Assembly (NCBI GenBank): GCA_021788565.1
Contig: JAJYKO010000212.1
Span: 1 to 8,069, forward strand
Length of the DNA stretch: 8,069 nt
From: Chloroflexota bacterium
GTDB lineage: Bacteria > Chloroflexota > UBA6077
Direction of reading: 5' to 3'
The notes under the pieces were generated by a model that was not told the DNA's origin, made no database searches, and saw only the letters and a list, made by a program, of their open reading frames with translations. Positions 1 to 6,659 of the stretch are shown here, piece by piece (positions within the stretch are counted from its first letter, which is position 1; each line of letters starts with the position of its first letter). Both the position numbers and the translations under genes were made by a program.

Positions 1-29
1 CCCCACTCCGGCCCTCACCTGCCTCGGCC

Positions 30-93
30 TTGTAGGGGCGGACCGCCGTGTCCGCCCGCCCAGACGGGCCGGCAGGGCCGCCGGCCCCTACAA
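30..93. repeat. 64-bp cloverleaf inverted-repeat element
   Basis: The ends are a perfect 10-bp inverted repeat: TTGTAGGGGC at 30-39 and GCCCCTACAA at 84-93. Inside are two more perfect 8-bp hairpins: GGGCGGAC (36-43) with GTCCGCCC (50-57), and GGGCCGGC (66-73) with GCCGGCCC (80-87). The inner arms share bases 36-39 and 84-87 with the outer stem, so a long stem and a two-hairpin form compete. It starts 27 bp past the stop codon of the minus-strand MttB-family gene, so it could end or protect that transcript. I recall similar TGTAGGGGC...GCCCCTACA intergenic repeats in multiple copies in environmental bacterial genomes; whether this one is repeated in this genome cannot be seen here. No coding potential is visible. 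Confidence 0.75.
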
Positions 94-120
94 CCTGTGC
101 CTGACCTCAGCTCGCTCGCC

Positions 121-1557
121 CTATTGCGCCTGGGCGATCACGTCGTCGAGCGCGCGGAGGGCGTCCGCCGGCAGCGGCTCGGGCTGGTGCTCCTCCAGGA
201 TCTGGAGGACCTTCTCCCTAGCGCGTTCCCGCAGGCTCTTGCCGCCCTCGGCCAGCCACCCGTCCCGGTTCTGTCGGTCAAAGAGCGACGGATACCAGTC
301 CTGGCGATAGTGACGAGAGGTGTGAGACTCGCTCACGAAGCTGCCATCCGGACCCACCTGGTCGATAACATCCAGCGCCAGGGTCTCGTCGTTGATCTCC
401 ACTCCCTGCATGAAGCGCTTGACCCAGCCGATGAAGTCGTCGCACATCGCGAGCTGCTCCAGGGAGTAGGTCAGGCCGGAGTCGAGATAACCCACGTCGT
501 GCACCAGGTGGGCGCCACTCAACGTCTCAGTGAGCAGGCTGAAGGCGGCCTCGGCAGCGGCCTGCTCGTCGGCGAGCTTGGAGTCGCTGCATCCGCCGAG
601 CCCGAACAGCGGTAGATTGTAGCGATGCCCCATCTCCATGAACAGCGCCCTGTTCTCCGGCGCCGCGTACACGTCTCCGAGGTACCGCATGTCGACCATG
701 TCGTTGGTTCCGCCGCTGATGATGATGGGCGCTCCCTCCCTCTTCAGTTGGGCGATCACCACCCCCACCATCTCGCCAGCGTTGGCCAGCGCCAGGGCCC
801 CGGCCAGCGTCACCGGCCCACTCAGGCCACGCAGCACCACCGGAGTGTAGGTAGTGGGCAGCCGCTTGTCGGCAAGGAAGAGCAGCTTCCGCAGCGACTC
901 GGAGTCGTGGCGTAGGGGACCTGCCACGTTGATATAGAAGCCACAGTGGGGGTTGAGGCGAAGGGCATCGGCGCCCCCAGCCACTATCTCCGCCATTCCG
1001 ATCACATCGACGCACCCCTCGAAAGAGGTAGTCACGGCCAGTATCGGCTTGATGCTGTTGCTCAGCATGGCACGCATCTGGTACCGATCCGAGACCTCTT
1101 GCTCGAGTTCGTGCGCCACGTTCAGCGACATCAGGAAATCTATATTGGGGAGGGCATCGCAAACACGTATCCCGTCCACGATATCCTGCAAAGTGCCGGA
1201 ACGATGCTCCCCGGTCCGAACGTCGATGACGTTGGGGCAATCTGAACCAGGACCATAGGAGACGTTGTATCCTTCCAGAGGCATGACTCGTTTGCCGTGC
1301 CGGTCGCACAGGACGGTCCTCTGGGGAGCCAAAGATAGCGCCCACTCCACGAGCCCGGCGGGGAACCGCACTCGGCCGTCATCCGAAACGTTTGCCCCTG
1401 CCTTCTTGACCAGTTCAACCGCTTCCGGTTCCTCCAGCAGTACCCCGGTGCGCTCCAGGATCTCCAGACTGGCTTGGTGGATGCGGTCACGCTGGCCGTC
1501 CGATAGCTTCCTGAAGTTCGGGGCATCGAAGGAAACGGAATTGCTGCGAACGATCAT
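121..1557 (-). CDS. Trimethylamine methyltransferase (MttB) family protein, non-pyrrolysine type
   Basis: A 478-residue protein, the usual length for the MttB family (about 470-500). Members move a methyl group from a tertiary or quaternary amine to the cobalt of a partner corrinoid protein in the cytoplasm. Family signatures seen: IHQASLEILERTGV (27-39), GPGSDCP (102-108), LPNIDFLMS (136-144), GPVTLAGALALANAGE (247-262), GGTNDMVD (282-289), GGCSDSKLADEQAA (321-334) and VGPDGSFVSESHT (401-413). The frame is open throughout with no internal UAG, so this is not a pyrrolysine protein like archaeal MttB; it belongs with the glycine-betaine-demethylase (MtgB) type of homologue. The ATG is chosen because GGAGGAG (1566-1572) lies 8 bases upstream. 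Stop is TAG. It is divergent from the second MttB-like gene. The substrate cannot be told from sequence; glycine betaine, proline betaine, carnitine or another methylamine are possible. Confidence 0.93.
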   Translation of the reverse strand: MIVRSNSVSFDAPNFRKLSDGQRDRIHQASLEILERTGVLLEEPEAVELVKKAGANVSDDGRVRFPAGLVEWALSLAPQRTVLCDRHGKRVMPLEGYNVSYGPGSDCPNVIDVRTGEHRSGTLQDIVDGIRVCDALPNIDFLMSLNVAHELEQEVSDRYQMRAMLSNSIKPILAVTTSFEGCVDVIGMAEIVAGGADALRLNPHCGFYINVAGPLRHDSESLRKLLFLADKRLPTTYTPVVLRGLSGPVTLAGALALANAGEMVGVVIAQLKREGAPIIISGGTNDMVDMRYLGDVYAAPENRALFMEMGHRYNLPLFGLGGCSDSKLADEQAAAEAAFSLLTETLSGAHLVHDVGYLDSGLTYSLEQLAMCDDFIGWVKRFMQGVEINDETLALDVIDQVGPDGSFVSESHTSRHYRQDWYPSLFDRQNRDGWLAEGGKSLRERAREKVLQILEEHQPEPLPADALRALDDVIAQAQ

Positions 1558-1578
1558 GGTAGCTTCTCCTCCACGGGA

Positions 1579-1608
1579 TTGACAGCTTCACTGGCGCCGT
1601 GCTACAAG
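1579..1608 (+). promoter_or_regulatory. Candidate plus-strand promoter for the MttB-like gene at 1815
   Basis: A perfect TTGACA (1579-1584) is followed after 18 bases by TACAAG (1603-1608), four of six matches to TATAAT. Transcription would start near 1615 and give a leader of about 200 bases before the GTG at 1815, containing the hairpin at 1702-1733. The -35 is strong and the -10 is mediocre, so this is a candidate only. Confidence 0.35.
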
Positions 1609-1629
1609 TGGTATTGTCATTATATACCA
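1609..1629. promoter_or_regulatory. Operator-like palindrome between the divergent genes
   Basis: TGGTAT (1609-1614) and ATACCA (1624-1629) are a perfect 6-bp inverted repeat with a 9-bp spacer. It covers the minus-strand -10 box and the expected plus-strand start point, so one dimeric repressor bound here could control both MttB-family genes. No regulator gene lies in the window. Six-base arms can arise by chance, so the call rests mainly on position. Confidence 0.4.
1619..1629 (-). promoter_or_regulatory. Minus-strand -10 box for the MttB-family gene at 121-1557
   Basis: Read on the minus strand, 1624 to 1619 is a perfect TATAAT. The stretch from 1629 (TGGTATATAAT) also carries a TGnTATATA extended -10 form. 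No good -35 box is visible 16-18 bases upstream. Transcription would start near 1612, giving a leader of about 55 bases ending in the strong ribosome binding site. It is AT-rich in an otherwise GC-rich window, which supports a real promoter. Confidence 0.55.
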
Positions 1630-1701
1630 GCCGCTCAGTCGCATCAGCCCGCTCGGCCACGCGTCCCTGTGGCAAGATGCGGTGTAGCCTCGGTCGTGAA
1701 C

Positions 1702-1733
1702 GGCCGGGTTAACCTCCGCGTCTTAACCCGGCC
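1702..1733. promoter_or_regulatory. Perfect 11-bp inverted repeat in the divergent intergenic region
   Basis: GGCCGGGTTAA (1702-1712) and TTAACCCGGCC (1723-1733) pair perfectly around a 10-base loop. It lies 81 bp before the GTG of the plus-strand MttB-like gene. No T-run follows on either strand, so it is not a standard intrinsic terminator. It could be a protein-binding palindrome or a stable hairpin in the mRNA leader. The structure is certain; the function is not. Confidence 0.6.
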
Positions 1734-1814
1734 CTCCAGGGCCGAGATGTCACACAAGACCGCATCAGCCGCCGCGCCCCGCGCCCTGTACGACCTGTTG
1801 GAGGCGTCCTTCCG

Positions 1815-3299
1815 GTGCTGCGAATCACTTCTCGACCTATAACGGTGCTGTCCAACGACCAGTTGGAAGAAATACACCTCGCATCCCTCCGACTTCTCCA
1901 GGAAGTGGGGGTGGAGATCTTGGATCACCGCGCCCTGGACCTCCTGGCAACCTTCGGCGCCGAGGTCGACCCGAGCTCCAATCGGGTCAAGCTGGCACCG
2001 GAACTGGTGATGGACGCGGTAGACCGCGCTCCCGCTCGTTTCACCATGCACTCCCGCAACCAGGATCGGGCGGTGGAGATCGGCGGCAACACTATGGCGC
2101 TGGCACCGGTCGGCGGGCCGGCAGCGGTGACCGAACTCGATACGGGCAATCGTCCCGGAACCTACACGGATCAGGTGAACTTCATCAAGCTCAGCCAGCA
2201 CGCCCGCCTGCTGGACATGGCGTACCGCTGCGTCGACGCCCAGGACCTTCCGCCGAACACACGCCAGCTCGACTACCTGTATGCTGCCCTTCGGTATTCG
2301 GACAAGCCGCTGGCGGTCATGAGCCTGGACGCCGATGGCGCCATGGACAGCCTAGCCGTCGCCAGCCTGCCGTTCGGAGGCGAAGCTCGGTTAGAAAAGC
2401 GCCCCGTGGTGATGGGCGGCGTCAACGTGGACAGCCCCTTGCGGTTCTCTAGGGACACGCTGGAAACAATCCTGATCTTCGCGGATGCCGGGCAGCCCCT
2501 CAAGATCACGCCCTTCATCCTCACCGGCATAATGTCTCCGGTCACCCTCGCCGGCGCCCTCGCCCAGCAGAATGCGGAGACCCTGGCCGCGATTGCGCTC
2601 GCCCAGCTGGTGCATCCTGGCACGCCCGTGCTTTACGGCTCCTTCGGCACTCACGCCGACATGCGGGCTGCCGTGCCGGTGTTCGGCAGCCCCGAGGGGA
2701 TAATGCTGGAGGTAGCGGCTGGGCAGCTGGCCGCCCGATACCGGATTCCCCACCGCGGAATGGGGTTGGTGACCACCTCTCCTACTTCCGGCTTCAGGGC
2801 GGCGATGGAGAAGATGAACTGTCTGTGGGGCCTCACCTTCAGCAACGTCCAACTCCTGATCCACGCCGCCGGCTGGTTGGCCGGCGGTCTTGTGGCCGGC
2901 TACGAGCAGTTCGTACTGGACCTGGAGATGCTCGAAACCATGGAGCGATTCCTCGGCGGGTTCCCCGTTGGCCCGGAAACGCTGGCAATCGACACAGTAG
3001 CGGCCGTGGGGCCAGGAGGCAGCTACCTGATGGCCGAGCACACTCTGGCCCACTACCGCGATGCTGTCCACACGTCGCCCCTGATGGAGACGGGCCTGAC
3101 CGAGGACGGCGGTGCCCCCGAAGCCCTGCTCCGGAGAGCGAACTCCCTGTGGAAGAAGTGGCTGGAGGAATATCAGGAGCCGCCGCTCGATCCAGCTATC
3201 GAAGAGGCTGCGCGTGAGTACGTGGAGCGCCGAAAACGGGGCGAGCGCCCACGGTCGACGGCTATACCGACACCTCAGGCTCCGTCATCTCGCCAGTGA
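1815..3299 (+). CDS. Second MttB-family (trimethylamine methyltransferase-like) protein, diverged
   Basis: A 494-residue MttB-family protein with no in-frame UAG. Matches to the family and to its divergent neighbour: the N-terminal LSNDQLEEIHLASLRLLQEVGVEI-type helix (12-35), SPVTLAGALAQQNAE (241-255), the GSFGTHADMR region (275-284), VGPGGSYLMAEHTLAHYR (398-415) and the EEYQEPPLDP tail (451-460). It departs where the neighbour has GGCSDSKLADEQAA: here the segment reads TTSPTSGFRAAMEK (320-333), so the substrate pocket or corrinoid interface probably differs. The start is GTG, preceded by GGAGG (1800-1804) 10 bases upstream; a GTG at 1845 is a less likely alternative because it would cut the conserved N-terminal region. 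The last 25 or so residues, after the family end, are basic and Pro/Ser-rich and overlap the opposing gene. Likely role: methyl transfer from an unknown methylated amine to a corrinoid protein. Confidence 0.88.
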   Translation: MLRITSRPITVLSNDQLEEIHLASLRLLQEVGVEILDHRALDLLATFGAEVDPSSNRVKLAPELVMDAVDRAPARFTMHSRNQDRAVEIGGNTMALAPVGGPAAVTELDTGNRPGTYTDQVNFIKLSQHARLLDMAYRCVDAQDLPPNTRQLDYLYAALRYSDKPLAVMSLDADGAMDSLAVASLPFGGEARLEKRPVVMGGVNVDSPLRFSRDTLETILIFADAGQPLKITPFILTGIMSPVTLAGALAQQNAETLAAIALAQLVHPGTPVLYGSFGTHADMRAAVPVFGSPEGIMLEVAAGQLAARYRIPHRGMGLVTTSPTSGFRAAMEKMNCLWGLTFSNVQLLIHAAGWLAGGLVAGYEQFVLDLEMLETMERFLGGFPVGPETLAIDTVAAVGPGGSYLMAEHTLAHYRDAVHTSPLMETGLTEDGGAPEALLRRANSLWKKWLEEYQEPPLDPAIEEAAREYVERRKRGERPRSTAIPTPQAPSSRQ

Positions 3300-4158
3300 G
3301 ATAGGCGTAGGCCATATGCTTCGTGCTGTGCGCGTGGCCGACGTTGCCGTCGCGGTCGAGCAGAATGATCCCGGCGCTGCCGTGTAGCTTCTCCGACAGC
3401 AGCCGGATGGAATCCCCGGCCGCGACCATCGCGGACTTCCCATTCGCCATCAGGTCCACGGCATGCTTGGCCATGGTGATCCGCATGATTCCCTCGCCCC
3501 ATCCAGTGCAGGAAGCTCCCCCGCCTTCAGTCGCGTAGAACCCGGACCCGACGAGCGGAACGTCGCCCACACGGCCCGGCCACTTGTTTAGCGAGCCCCC
3601 GGTGGAAGTGCCCGCGGCCATGTCTCCCTGCGCGTCCAGAGCTACCGCCCCCACAGTGGAGAGGGCCTGCTTTCCGAAGAGCACCTCCTCGGCATCCAGC
3701 GCCCCCGCCCGAAGCCCCTCCCACAGCCGTTTCTCTCTCTCCACTATCAGATCGGCCCCGTCGCCCAGTGGGATGCCCGCCTTCTCGGCGAACCGCTCTG
3801 CCCCGGAGCCCACTATCAACACATGTTCGCTTTCCAGCACACGTCTGGCCAGCGTGATGGGATTGTGCACGCGGTGCACCGCCCCAACGGCGCCGGCCGC
3901 CAGGGTAGAGCCGTCCATGATGCCGGCATCCAGTTCGACCTGCCCGTCCTCGTTGAGGAACGAGCCCGTTCCAGCATCGAAAACTGGATCGTCTTCGAGA
4001 TACCTGACGGCGGCCTCGACTGCGTCCAGTGCGCTTCCACCATCCTGGAGAACCCGCCAACCACGCAAGGCCGCTTCGCGGCACCCGTTTCGGTGTGCCG
4101 CAAGTAGCTCCGCCGGTATGTTCCAGGCTCCCCCATGTACGATCATCGCCGTCGGCAT
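3262..4158 (-). CDS. iaaA: Isoaspartyl peptidase / type III L-asparaginase (Ntn hydrolase)
   Basis: A 298-residue plant-type asparaginase. The family hydrolyses isoaspartyl dipeptides and L-asparagine and matures by self-cleavage before a catalytic threonine. Seen here: MIVHGGAWNIP near the N-terminus, DGGSALDAVEAAVRYLEDDP with FDAGTGSFLNEDG (from residue 39), ELDAGIMDG, STVGAVALD with the expected nucleophile Thr168, TSTGG (184-188), GRVGD (195-199, substrate carboxylate binding) and CTGWGE (217-222). The alpha part would be 1-167 and the beta part 168-298. The residue before Thr168 is Ser, where Gly is frequent; this is probably tolerated. The ATG at 4158 has AGGGAG (4164-4169) 5 bases upstream and places MPTAMIVHGG at the true family start; a longer frame to 4302 adds a low-complexity tail and is rejected. 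Stop is TAG. The last 38 bp overlap the convergent MttB-like gene. It is 268 bp downstream of proC. Confidence 0.93.
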   Translation of the reverse strand: MPTAMIVHGGAWNIPAELLAAHRNGCREAALRGWRVLQDGGSALDAVEAAVRYLEDDPVFDAGTGSFLNEDGQVELDAGIMDGSTLAAGAVGAVHRVHNPITLARRVLESEHVLIVGSGAERFAEKAGIPLGDGADLIVEREKRLWEGLRAGALDAEEVLFGKQALSTVGAVALDAQGDMAAGTSTGGSLNKWPGRVGDVPLVGSGFYATEGGGASCTGWGEGIMRITMAKHAVDLMANGKSAMVAAGDSIRLLSEKLHGSAGIILLDRDGNVGHAHSTKHMAYAYLTGEMTEPEVSV

Positions 4159-4229
4159 CGACACTCCCTGACTTTGTACTGTGATGGTTCGTGTCAGCTG
4201 AGAAAGATAGGAGGGCGACGAGGTGCTCA

Positions 4230-4355
4230 GGGAGGGCGAGCCTCCTGGCGAGCCGCTTCGTCGCGCAAGGCCACCGCCCCCGGAGCCGTATGGCCGTCCC
4301 AAGGGGTCTGTTGGCTCGCTATCACGTGGCGGCTCAGCGGGAGCTTCGCCCTCCC
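4230..4355. repeat. 10-bp inverted repeat in the proC-peptidase intergenic region
   Basis: GGGAGGGCGA (4230-4239) and TCGCCCTCCC (4346-4355) are perfectly complementary. A second GGAGGGCGA is at 4210-4218 and another TCGCCCTC at 4364-4371, making two copies facing each way within the 268-bp gap between proC and the peptidase gene. A long-range stem in the transcript is possible. No gene or clear promoter was found in this gap. Confidence 0.4.
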
Positions 4356-4426
4356 CGTCGACTTCGCCCTCGCGAACAAGTCACCATCTCTAGCGTGACG
4401 ACCCAGATGTCCTGTCTCGCAGAGCG

Positions 4427-5245
4427 CTACGCTCCGGAGAGTTCCCTCGAACGGCGGGCGGCGGCCTTCACGGCTTCGACGAACACCTCCACCAGACGTC
4501 CTTCCGTCATCACCTTCATCGCCGCCTCGGTGGTTCCATTGGGTGAGGTAACCTTGCGACGCAACTCCGCTGGATCATCCCCGCTCTGGAGCATCAGCTT
4601 CGCGGCTCCGATTATTGTCTGAAGCGTGAGCTTCCTCGCCAACTCCTCGCTCAGACCGACTTCGATCCCCGCCTTGATCATGGCCTCGGCGATAAGGAAA
4701 ACGTAGGAGGGGCCTGTCCCGCTTAGCGCAGTGACCGCGTCCAGGTGGACCTCGTCGGTGGAGGCCGTGGTTCCCACGGCCCCGAGGATGGCGGTGGCCG
4801 CGGCAAGGTCGTCGTCCGTGGCGTGCCGGCCCTTGGACAGCGCGGCTGCGCCCTCGCCGATCTGCGCAGGGGTGTTGGGCATCACCCTGACGACGCGGGT
4901 GGTGTCGCCAAGGTCGAATTCGATCTTGGACGTTGGAATCCCAGCCGCGATGCTGATCACCAGCTTTTCTCGAGACATCCGCGGGCGTAGGCCCGTCAAC
5001 ACCTCGGTCATTTGCTGCGGTTTCACCGCCAGCAAGACGATGTCCGCTCCCGCTACCGCGAGCGCATTGTCGTCAGTCACCGAGATCCCGAACTGTGTCG
5101 AGAAACGTTCTAGTCGATGCGCTCGGACGTCCGCGGCGATCAACTGGTGAGGCTGGATGGACCCGCTGGCGAGTAGCCCTCGTACCAGCGCCTCACCCAT
5201 ATTGCCGGCTCCGATAATGGCGATGGTCTTATCCTTAAGCGGCAT
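4427..5245 (-). CDS. proC: Pyrroline-5-carboxylate reductase
   Basis: A 272-residue protein, the standard ProC length. It reduces 1-pyrroline-5-carboxylate to L-proline with NAD(P)H, the last step of proline synthesis, in the cytoplasm. Seen: N-terminal Rossmann motif IIGAGNMGEAL (10-20), the AVKPQ loop (73-77), RVMPNTPA (120-127) and the active-site helix signature DAVTALSGTGPSYVF (169-183), followed by the helical dimerisation domain with SPNGTTEAA (234-242). The ATG at 5245 gives the family N-terminus; the extra 25 residues available from 5320 are Pro/Arg-rich and unlike ProC. The ribosome binding site is weak, a G-run at 5256-5261 about 10 bases upstream. Stop is TAG. An extended -10 promoter lies in the gap upstream. 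No proA or proB is in the window. Confidence 0.96.
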   Translation of the reverse strand: MPLKDKTIAIIGAGNMGEALVRGLLASGSIQPHQLIAADVRAHRLERFSTQFGISVTDDNALAVAGADIVLLAVKPQQMTEVLTGLRPRMSREKLVISIAAGIPTSKIEFDLGDTTRVVRVMPNTPAQIGEGAAALSKGRHATDDDLAAATAILGAVGTTASTDEVHLDAVTALSGTGPSYVFLIAEAMIKAGIEVGLSEELARKLTLQTIIGAAKLMLQSGDDPAELRRKVTSPNGTTEAAMKVMTEGRLVEVFVEAVKAAARRSRELSGA

Positions 5246-5388
5246 GGAATCTCTGCCCCCCGCAGGTCCCGGCAAGCATCGCACGCCGAGGGCCGGCCGC
5301 GGACGCGGAACTGCTCCCACTACTTGTCGAGAGCTGCCGGGCCCTGGGCAACGCGACGGAACCTGATTGACATGGTTAAGGTCGCTAG

Positions 5389-5397
5389 ATTGTATCA
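5389..5397 (-). promoter_or_regulatory. Extended -10 promoter element upstream of proC
   Basis: Read on the minus strand, TGATACAAT (5397 to 5389) fits the TGnTATAAT extended -10 with one mismatch. It lies 23 bp past the end of the upstream URO-D gene, in the only AT-rich part of that gap. Transcription would start near 5383 and leave a GC-rich leader of about 137 bases before the proC ATG. No -35 is needed for this class and none is clear. Confidence 0.45.
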
Positions 5398-5419
5398 GAC
5401 CCGCGACTCTGCCGCCTCC

Positions 5420-6577
5420 CTACCGCCCGGCCTGGGCCTCGACCGGGTACCCTCCGTACTCCCGCGCCGCGTCGTAGAACGCCACGATATTCTCGGGCGG
5501 CACGTTCGCCTGGATGTTGTGGACCGAGCCGAAGATGAACCCTCCTCCAGGGGCCAGGTCCCGGATCCGCCTCCGAACCTCCTCTGCCACCTCCTTCGGC
5601 GTGCCGTACTGGAGCACCACCGGGTCGCAGCCGCCTCCCCAAAAGGTTAGATCCTTGCCGAACTCCCGCTTCAGCACAGCAGAGTCCATCTCCGCGGCGC
5701 TCACCTGCACCGGGTTGAGGGCCTCGACGCCGCAGTCGATCATGTCGGGGATAGCCCACCGGACCGAGCCGCAGGAGTGCATATAGATCTTGGCACTGGT
5801 CTTCTTTCTCATCGCGTCCAGCAACTGCCGCATCCGCGGCTTGTAGATCCGTCGGAAGACCGCGGGGGAGATCAGGGGGCCGTTCTGGCTTCCCAGGTCG
5901 TCCTGGTAGGGAACCACGTCGATGTAGGGTCCGACGGCGTCGAGGGTCATGTCCCAGTAGGCAAGCAGCCATTCCAGTAAACGGTCCGCCAACGCTTCCA
6001 TGAAGTTGGGGTCCGCGGCTAGCTGGATGTAGCTGCGCTCGAGGCCAAGGAGGTACCACGACTGCTCGAGCATGCCCCCGATGGGCGCACCCACCATGAT
6101 CACCTTCTCGCCAGCCTCGCGAGCCGCCTTCACCCGCTGGGCCAACCCTGCGATCCGGCTAGGGTCGGTGGGGTTCGGAAATCGGTAGGCAGCCAGATCA
6201 CCCTCTGTCTCTGCGTCGGCCAGGGGGTTCTCGTGCATATCGTAGTAGTACCCGCCCGGGGGCATCAGATACTTCACCCCCCACTCGTCCACGTAGGTCC
6301 CGGTCTCCTGATCGATGTGCAACTCGAAGTCCGAAGGAGAGTTTGGGAAGAAGACCTGGGTGACGCGCTCGAAGCGCCTGAGAAGCTGGGGGTCGGGCTC
6401 CACCAGCATCGTGTGGTAGTTGCGGATGGCGGGCTCAGGGCCTGAGTACCCCAGGTGCTGCATCAGGGCCTGATGGGCGTAAAGATGTACGGTCGTGTGG
6501 CGACCGCCGAAATCCAGGGGCACGCGATCGGGTTCCTGGTGGTTAAGGGCCTTCAGCCCCCTCTCCCGGTCGTTCAT
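5420..6577 (-). CDS. Uroporphyrinogen decarboxylase (URO-D) superfamily protein, methyltransferase-like, H-x-C...C zinc motif
   Basis: A 385-residue URO-D superfamily protein. The N-terminal EPDRVPLDFGG (15-25) is typical of the MtaA/CmuA-like branch, and the HemE RQAGRY substrate loop is absent, so a haem role is unlikely. Other landmarks: YVDEWGVKY (95-103), YQDDLGSQNGPLISP (224-238), IYMHSCGS (264-271), GVEALNPVQVSA (283-294), FWGGGCDP (312-319), and APGGGFIFGSVHNIQ with PPENIVAFYDAA near the end. His267 and Cys269 match the H-x-C zinc ligands of methylcobamide:coenzyme M methyltransferases. The third ligand expected in a PGCG motif is replaced by PGGG (343-346); Cys317 is a possible stand-in. 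The ATG has GGAGGT (6584-6589) 6 bases upstream; stop is TAG. It lies 82 bp downstream of its URO-D paralogue. Likely a corrinoid-linked methyl transfer role; substrate unknown. Confidence 0.88.
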   Translation of the reverse strand: MNDRERGLKALNHQEPDRVPLDFGGRHTTVHLYAHQALMQHLGYSGPEPAIRNYHTMLVEPDPQLLRRFERVTQVFFPNSPSDFELHIDQETGTYVDEWGVKYLMPPGGYYYDMHENPLADAETEGDLAAYRFPNPTDPSRIAGLAQRVKAAREAGEKVIMVGAPIGGMLEQSWYLLGLERSYIQLAADPNFMEALADRLLEWLLAYWDMTLDAVGPYIDVVPYQDDLGSQNGPLISPAVFRRIYKPRMRQLLDAMRKKTSAKIYMHSCGSVRWAIPDMIDCGVEALNPVQVSAAEMDSAVLKREFGKDLTFWGGGCDPVVLQYGTPKEVAEEVRRRIRDLAPGGGFIFGSVHNIQANVPPENIVAFYDAAREYGGYPVEAQAGR

Positions 6578-6623
6578 GTGCGCACCTCCGAGTTGCGAAA
6601 TTCCTCAAACCAAATTTAGGGTG

Positions 6624-6646
6624 AAACCCGCTCGCCCTGCGGGTTT
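6624..6646 (-). terminator. Hairpin between the two URO-D genes, possible weak terminator or processing site
   Basis: AAACCCGC (6624-6631) and GCGGGTTT (6639-6646) form a perfect 8-bp stem around a 7-base loop, 13 bp past the stop of the upstream URO-D gene. Only short T-runs follow on the minus strand, so termination would be partial at best. It may instead lower expression of, or stabilise the mRNA between, the two genes. Confidence 0.5.
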
Positions 6647-6659
6647 GGTCGCCGCTTTA

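Noticed and set aside
527..1345. A 272-codon minus-strand frame inside the MttB-family gene
   Set aside because: Same strand, other frame, Arg-rich and without recognisable motifs; the MttB frame explains the region.
1644..2201. A 185-codon minus-strand frame over the start of the plus-strand MttB-like gene
   Set aside because: It overlaps a conserved protein start and the control region, has no family likeness, and fits a codon-bias shadow.
121..3299. Pyrrolysine-containing MttB
   Set aside because: Both genes are full length with no in-frame UAG.
4191..4622. A 143-codon plus-strand frame covering the gap between the peptidase and proC
   Set aside because: Arg-rich, runs into proC antisense, with no supporting motif. 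It is the only frame in the gap worth a look.
5246..5383. A T-box or other riboswitch in the proC leader
   Set aside because: A short GTAGTGGGAG-like stretch with TTCCGCG recalls T-box parts, but the leader is too short and lacks a specifier stem, the conserved T-box sequence and a terminator.
5367..5395. A plus-strand promoter starting with TTGACA at 5367-5372
   Set aside because: The -35 is perfect, but the box 17 bases on (TTGTAT) is poor and no plus-strand gene lies downstream.
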